Shown: positions 27,090 to 29,808 of the stretch, piece by piece
Position numbering within the stretch: position 1 is the first letter of the stretch
Layout of the letters: each line of letters starts with the position of its first letter
Source: Lachnospiraceae bacterium UBA7026
GTDB taxonomy: Bacteria > Bacillota > Clostridia > Lachnospirales > Lachnospiraceae
NCBI GenBank assembly: GCA_002494165.1
Contig: DLBH01000084.1
Location: forward strand, 2,506 to 32,313
DNA: 29,808 bases
Reading direction: 5' to 3'
Program-made: the position numbers and the translations under genes
Notes under the pieces: generated by a model
Seen by the model: the letters and a program-made list of their open reading frames with translations, nothing else
The model's database searches: none
What the model was told of the DNA's origin: nothing

Positions 27090-27296
27090 ATGGACTACAT
27101 CACAATCCAGGAAGTTGCCAAGAAATGGGGTCTTAAAGAACGACGCGTGCAGGTCATGTGTCAGGAGGAGAAAATACCAGGCGTCAAGCGATTTGGACAT
27201 TCATGGGCAATCCCGGCGGATGCCGAGAGACCAGCGGACGGCAGAGTAAAGTCTGGAAAATATATCAAGAAGAAGGATGGTGCTGACAATGACTGA
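27090..27296 (+). CDS. Excisionase-like HTH protein
   Basis: 68 aa. MDYITIQEVAKKWGLKERRVQVMCQEEKIPGVKRFGHSWAIP is the MerR/excisionase-type winged helix pattern (helix domain of the HTH_17 kind): IQEVAKKWGL helix-turn, RRVQVMCQEGKI-like helix, then a wing with the SWAIP element. A charged tail follows. GGGGA precedes ATG 27090. It overlaps the next gene by 8 nt (ATGACTGA), so it is the first gene of an operon with the methyltransferase stump and the nuclease; such HTH genes commonly control restriction or defence loci. Confidence 0.85.
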   Translation: MDYITIQEVAKKWGLKERRVQVMCQEEKIPGVKRFGHSWAIPADAERPADGRVKSGKYIKKKDGADND

Positions 27297-27570
27297 TGCG
27301 CAGCAGAGAGAAGCCGCCAGACAGTTTTTCAATAAGTGGAACGGCAAAGGGAAAGAAGACGAGGATGCTCGTTCGTATTGGATCGATATCCTTCAGAATA
27401 TTCTCGGCGTAGACAATGTAACAGACCGAGTGGAGTTCGAGAAGAAGGTAGTTGGCGGCGACGGAAACACAAAGAGAATCAATGTTTACATTCCGGAGAC
27501 GCACGTCCTGATCGAGCAGAAATCTCTTGGCATGCGGCTGTATCAGGAGAAAGTGGGTGAGCAGAAATGA
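27289..27570 (+). pseudogene. N-terminal stump of an MmeI-type (type IIL-like) DNA methyltransferase/restriction enzyme
   Basis: The first about 80 residues match the start of MmeI-like class I methyltransferases: TDAQQREAARQFFNKWNGKGKEDEDARSYWIDILQNILG, VTDRVEFEKKV, IPETHVLIEQKSLG. This N-terminal segment is the endonuclease-like part (E..K in IEQKS). The frame then leaves the family after KSLG and ends with RLYQEKVGEQK and a stop. The normal protein has roughly 900 residues or more, so the methylase and target-recognition parts are missing. The stop overlaps the next start (ATGA), which suggests an internal deletion that kept both ends. Start ATG 27289 chosen from family alignment; ATG 27277 is also open. 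Confidence 0.8.
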
Positions 27571-28772
27571 AAGAAAGGAGACCTTTTGCTGTGAAGTCCC
27601 ACGATGTTCATCTCGATTCCAAATATACGCAGTGGATCGCGGAAGTAAAAGACCGCTATCGAAGAGCGCAGATCAAAGCAGCCGTCAAAGTGAATGCGGA
27701 ACAGCTTCGTTTCAACTGGCAGCTGGGCCGTGATCTTGTCATAAAGAAGGCGGAGGAGAAGTGGGGAACAGGTGTGGTCGAGCAGGTCAGCCTTGACTTA
27801 AAAGCAGAGTTCCCTGATGTTACGGGCTTCAGTACCACTAATCTGTGGTATATGAAAAAGTGGTATCTGTTTTATGCCAGCGCGGAAACTGATAGAGAAG
27901 CTTTTGACTCATTGACAGGGCTACAGGGGAACGGTCAAAAACTCCACCATCTTGGTGGAGAAAGGAATTACCCTGAAAGACTCCACCAGTCTGGTGGAGA
28001 AATAGAATTTCCGTTGTTGTTATCATATGTGCCATGGCGACATCACATAGAAATAATCACAAAATGCAAATCCCTGGACGAGGCATTGTTTTATATCAGA
28101 AAGACAATCGAAAATGGATATAGCAGAAGCGCGCTGCTCAACGTGATCGAGGCTGATTATTATCATACTTCCGGTGCAGCCATCACGAATTACAGCGATC
28201 GGCTGCCAATGCCGCAGGCACAGCTTGCGCAGGAAATTATGAAAGGAAACTACGATCTCGGATTCATTACGCTTCCGGCTAATTACGACGAGAAGGCGCT
28301 CGAAAATGCTCTGGAACAGAATATTACTCGTTTCCTTCTTGAGCTCGGGACTGGATTTGCCTTTGTCGGAAGACAGAAGGAGATTGTTGTCTCGGGGAAA
28401 ACCCGAAAAATCGACCTGCTGTTTTATCATATCCGGCTGCGCTGCTATGTGGTTGTGGAGCTGAAAGTGACTGCTTTTGAACCGGAGTTCGCTGGAAAGC
28501 TGAACTTTTACGTAAGTGCTGTCGATGAGTTGATCAAAGCAGCGGACGACAATCCGACAATCGGCCTTCTGATCTGTAAGGACATGGATCGAACAGAGGT
28601 GCAGTGGTCTTTCCGAAATGTGAGTACACCACTCGGTGTTGCAACCTATAGCAACGTTCAGATAGCAAACATGGAAGCCGTTCTGCCCACAGCCGAGCAG
28701 ATTGCTGAGCGCGTACGGCAGGTGGAGGAAGAGTTTAATCTTTCCCGAGAGGCTGCCGAAAAGGAACAGTGA
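27567..28772 (+). CDS. YhcG/DUF1016-family PDDEXK nuclease
   Basis: 401 aa. The N-terminal DUF1016 helical domain (about 15-170) shows RYRRAQIKAAVKVNAEQLRFNWQLGRDLV, GFSTTNLWYMKKWYLFY and LSYVPWRHHIEIITKCKS. The C-terminal nuclease domain (about 240-375) has GFAFVGRQKEIVV and the catalytic set Asp283 ... Glu298-Leu-Lys300 (IDLLFYH...VVVELK), with LNFYVSAVDE after it. The family is widespread next to restriction-modification genes and in defence islands, with a proposed nuclease or structure-specific role. A 13-residue duplication (RLHHLGGE-like and RLHQSGGE) lies near residues 126-145. It is translationally coupled to the preceding stump by ATGA. Confidence 0.93.
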   Translation: MKERRPFAVKSHDVHLDSKYTQWIAEVKDRYRRAQIKAAVKVNAEQLRFNWQLGRDLVIKKAEEKWGTGVVEQVSLDLKAEFPDVTGFSTTNLWYMKKWYLFYASAETDREAFDSLTGLQGNGQKLHHLGGERNYPERLHQSGGEIEFPLLLSYVPWRHHIEIITKCKSLDEALFYIRKTIENGYSRSALLNVIEADYYHTSGAAITNYSDRLPMPQAQLAQEIMKGNYDLGFITLPANYDEKALENALEQNITRFLLELGTGFAFVGRQKEIVVSGKTRKIDLLFYHIRLRCYVVVELKVTAFEPEFAGKLNFYVSAVDELIKAADDNPTIGLLICKDMDRTEVQWSFRNVSTPLGVATYSNVQIANMEAVLPTAEQIAERVRQVEEEFNLSREAAEKEQ

Positions 28773-28806
28773 TCCGCTGGAATACCTTGAGAGCCGCGTC
28801 TCCGGC

Positions 28807-29013
28807 ATGGACGGCAAGATGCTCACCTTTGCAGACAAGATTGTGATCACAGGTCATTATTACAACGGCCCCGGAAAGCCCTGCTACTACGGCGCAGTAT
28901 ACGAATGGCTGAGTGAAGACCACAGCTGTGAAGGGGCGGTCGGACTGCGGGCTGTCAGCGAAGTAGAGTTCGAGCATGACGGCGATGCGGTGGTCTGGAG
29001 GATCAGGCGGTAA
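28807..29013 (+). CDS. Small hypothetical protein
   Basis: 68 aa if started at ATG 28807: KMLTFADKIVITGHYYNGPGKPCYYGAVYEWLSEDHSCEGAVGLRAVSEVEFEHDGDAVVWRIRR. The preceding codons after the nuclease stop (DPLEYLESRVSG) also look coding in the same frame, so the gene may begin earlier or be the 3' remainder of a larger one. No ribosome binding site is obvious. I do not recognise a family. It ends 28 nt before a terminator. Confidence 0.55.
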   Translation: MDGKMLTFADKIVITGHYYNGPGKPCYYGAVYEWLSEDHSCEGAVGLRAVSEVEFEHDGDAVVWRIRR

Positions 29014-29041
29014 AGGGGAAATACGCCACAGGTTTATGCAG

Positions 29042-29086
29042 AAAGACCTTCGGTTGCTAAAAAGGGCAGCTCCGAAGGCCTTTTTG
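29042..29086. terminator. Bidirectional terminator between convergent genes
   Basis: AAAG-a-CCTTCGG-tt-GCT pairs with AGC-t-CCGAAGG-c-CTTT, followed by TTTTT on the plus side and preceded by AAAG on the other. It separates the small plus-strand gene from the minus-strand DUF6076-like gene. Confidence 0.85.
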
Positions 29087-29105
29087 TTATCACAGGGATA
29101 ATGGC

Positions 29106-29765
29106 TTACTGCTTCAGCCATTCCTCGTAATCGTACATATCCAGTTCTCCTGCTTTTGCCTGGTCACGCTTTTCCTGCGCCTGAATTTTCCAGATCTCGA
29201 AGGCATCTTTGCTCATCTGTCCGCGCTGTACGCGGGCATAGTGTGTTTTATAAGATTTCCGATACAGACCGGAGGCCGAAGTGTCGCCGGTCATCTTTCT
29301 GCCATACACACGTATGCGGCCGATTTCTGTGCAGAGCTTGGAAGAACCCGGTGCGAGGCGCGAACAGTACTCCTGGTTGGATTTGTCAACAATGAAATAC
29401 TTGCCGCAGTTCTTGCATCGTTTCATTCTGATATCGGAATGGACCATCTGGAATACTTCCAGCTCCAGAAGATTAGAAAAGCCGGAAAGCGTGTAAGTAA
29501 TCGTATTGCAGTCATCGCTGGCATCGGACGTGGCGTCAATGATTTCCTGCAGGGAAGCAGGGATAGCTCCATCCGGTTTTTTCCTAAGCTGATCAAGTTC
29601 CCTGTACAACAGTGTGAAGTGATTCCCTTCGCTGCCGTCCAGATTGCTGAATTCCCACTGCGCGATTTCTTTCCTCATGCGCGGAGAAGGAGCGGTAGCG
29701 TAATCAGTTGTCAGGCTGAGTTCCGGGTTGTAGATGCCTTTGCATGCGACATGAGCATAGAGCAT
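29106..29765 (-). CDS. DUF6076-like protein with a CxxC zinc-type motif, probably 5'-truncated
   Basis: 219 aa. The middle FQMVHSDIRMKRCKNCGKYFIVDKSNQEYCSRLAPGSSKLCTEIG has CKNCGKYF and two more cysteines, the zinc-ribbon-like arrangement of DUF6076 proteins. It is followed by a charged helical C-terminus (YARVQRGQMSKDAFEIWKIQAQEKRDQ) that resembles phage-integrase-neighbour or DUF proteins of mobile regions. Family members are usually longer at the N-terminus. The ATG at 29765 has no ribosome binding site and an in-frame stop lies about 20 bases before it, so the gene may be a fragment or use a start that was lost. Function unknown. Confidence 0.65.
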   Translation of the reverse strand: MLYAHVACKGIYNPELSLTTDYATAPSPRMRKEIAQWEFSNLDGSEGNHFTLLYRELDQLRKKPDGAIPASLQEIIDATSDASDDCNTITYTLSGFSNLLELEVFQMVHSDIRMKRCKNCGKYFIVDKSNQEYCSRLAPGSSKLCTEIGRIRVYGRKMTGDTSASGLYRKSYKTHYARVQRGQMSKDAFEIWKIQAQEKRDQAKAGELDMYDYEEWLKQ

Positions 29766-29808
29766 TGAACGGCGCTTGGCGCTTTATAGAAAAGGACGAT
29801 TATAATGC

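Noticed and set aside
27031..27249. Frame starting at 27031 over the promoter and HTH gene
   Set aside because: It starts inside the -35/-10 spacer and runs in a different frame from the clear HTH gene at 27090.

Overview
The window reads as a chromosomal segment of an anaerobic Gram-positive clostridium, most likely a gut Lachnospiraceae. This is judged from the gene families, the Na+-type ATP synthase c subunit, a MecA adaptor, an LPXTG giant adhesin whose N-terminus is a form I associate with this family, and moderately GC-rich housekeeping genes with AGGAGG-type ribosome binding sites. No species-level marker (rRNA, tRNA) is present.

Region 1 (1-4204) is a riboflavin operon. It opens with the 3' end of an FMN riboswitch and its terminator, followed by ribD, ribE, ribBA and ribH. 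The RibBA protein has an intact GTP cyclohydrolase II half. Its DHBP synthase half is shortened and has lost the usual acidic loop and the metal-ligand motifs. Region 2 (4205-7018) holds a small redox-disulfide (DUF1858) gene behind a promoter with a CsoR/CstR-like palindrome, a very long nested hairpin terminator, and a convergent mecA-type adaptor gene with an unusually long acidic linker. A gene-poor stretch of about 0.9 kb with degenerate repeats follows. Region 3 (7019-15968) is a probable single transcription unit: a Sua5/TsaC threonylcarbamoyl-AMP synthase, then atpZ-like, atpI and atpBEFHAGDC, closed by a 22-bp-stem terminator. The c subunit carries the complete Na+-ligand set, so this is probably a sodium-translocating F-ATPase.

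Region 4 (15969-24817) is a single gene of 2840 codons for a sortase-anchored surface protein. It has an N-terminal membrane segment, a 15-residue S/T/E/A repeat array, three related beta-type modules, InlB-type B repeats, a tyrosine-rich central zone with GTQYG repeats, a run of Cna-B/SpaA-like domains, and LPSTG plus anchor at the end.

Region 5 (24818-29808) is an accessory zone. In order it holds a decayed coding remnant, a Cro/CI-type HTH gene, a RelE/ParE-type toxin-antitoxin pair, an orphan second copy of the LPXTG sorting tail, an IS200/IS605-type transposase with a highly structured 116-nt downstream element, an excisionase-like HTH gene, the N-terminal stump of an MmeI-type DNA methyltransferase, a YhcG/DUF1016 PDDEXK nuclease translationally coupled to that stump, a small unknown gene, and on the opposite strand a DUF6076-like protein. 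It looks like a turnover hotspot where a second adhesin gene and a restriction-modification/defence locus have been eroded.
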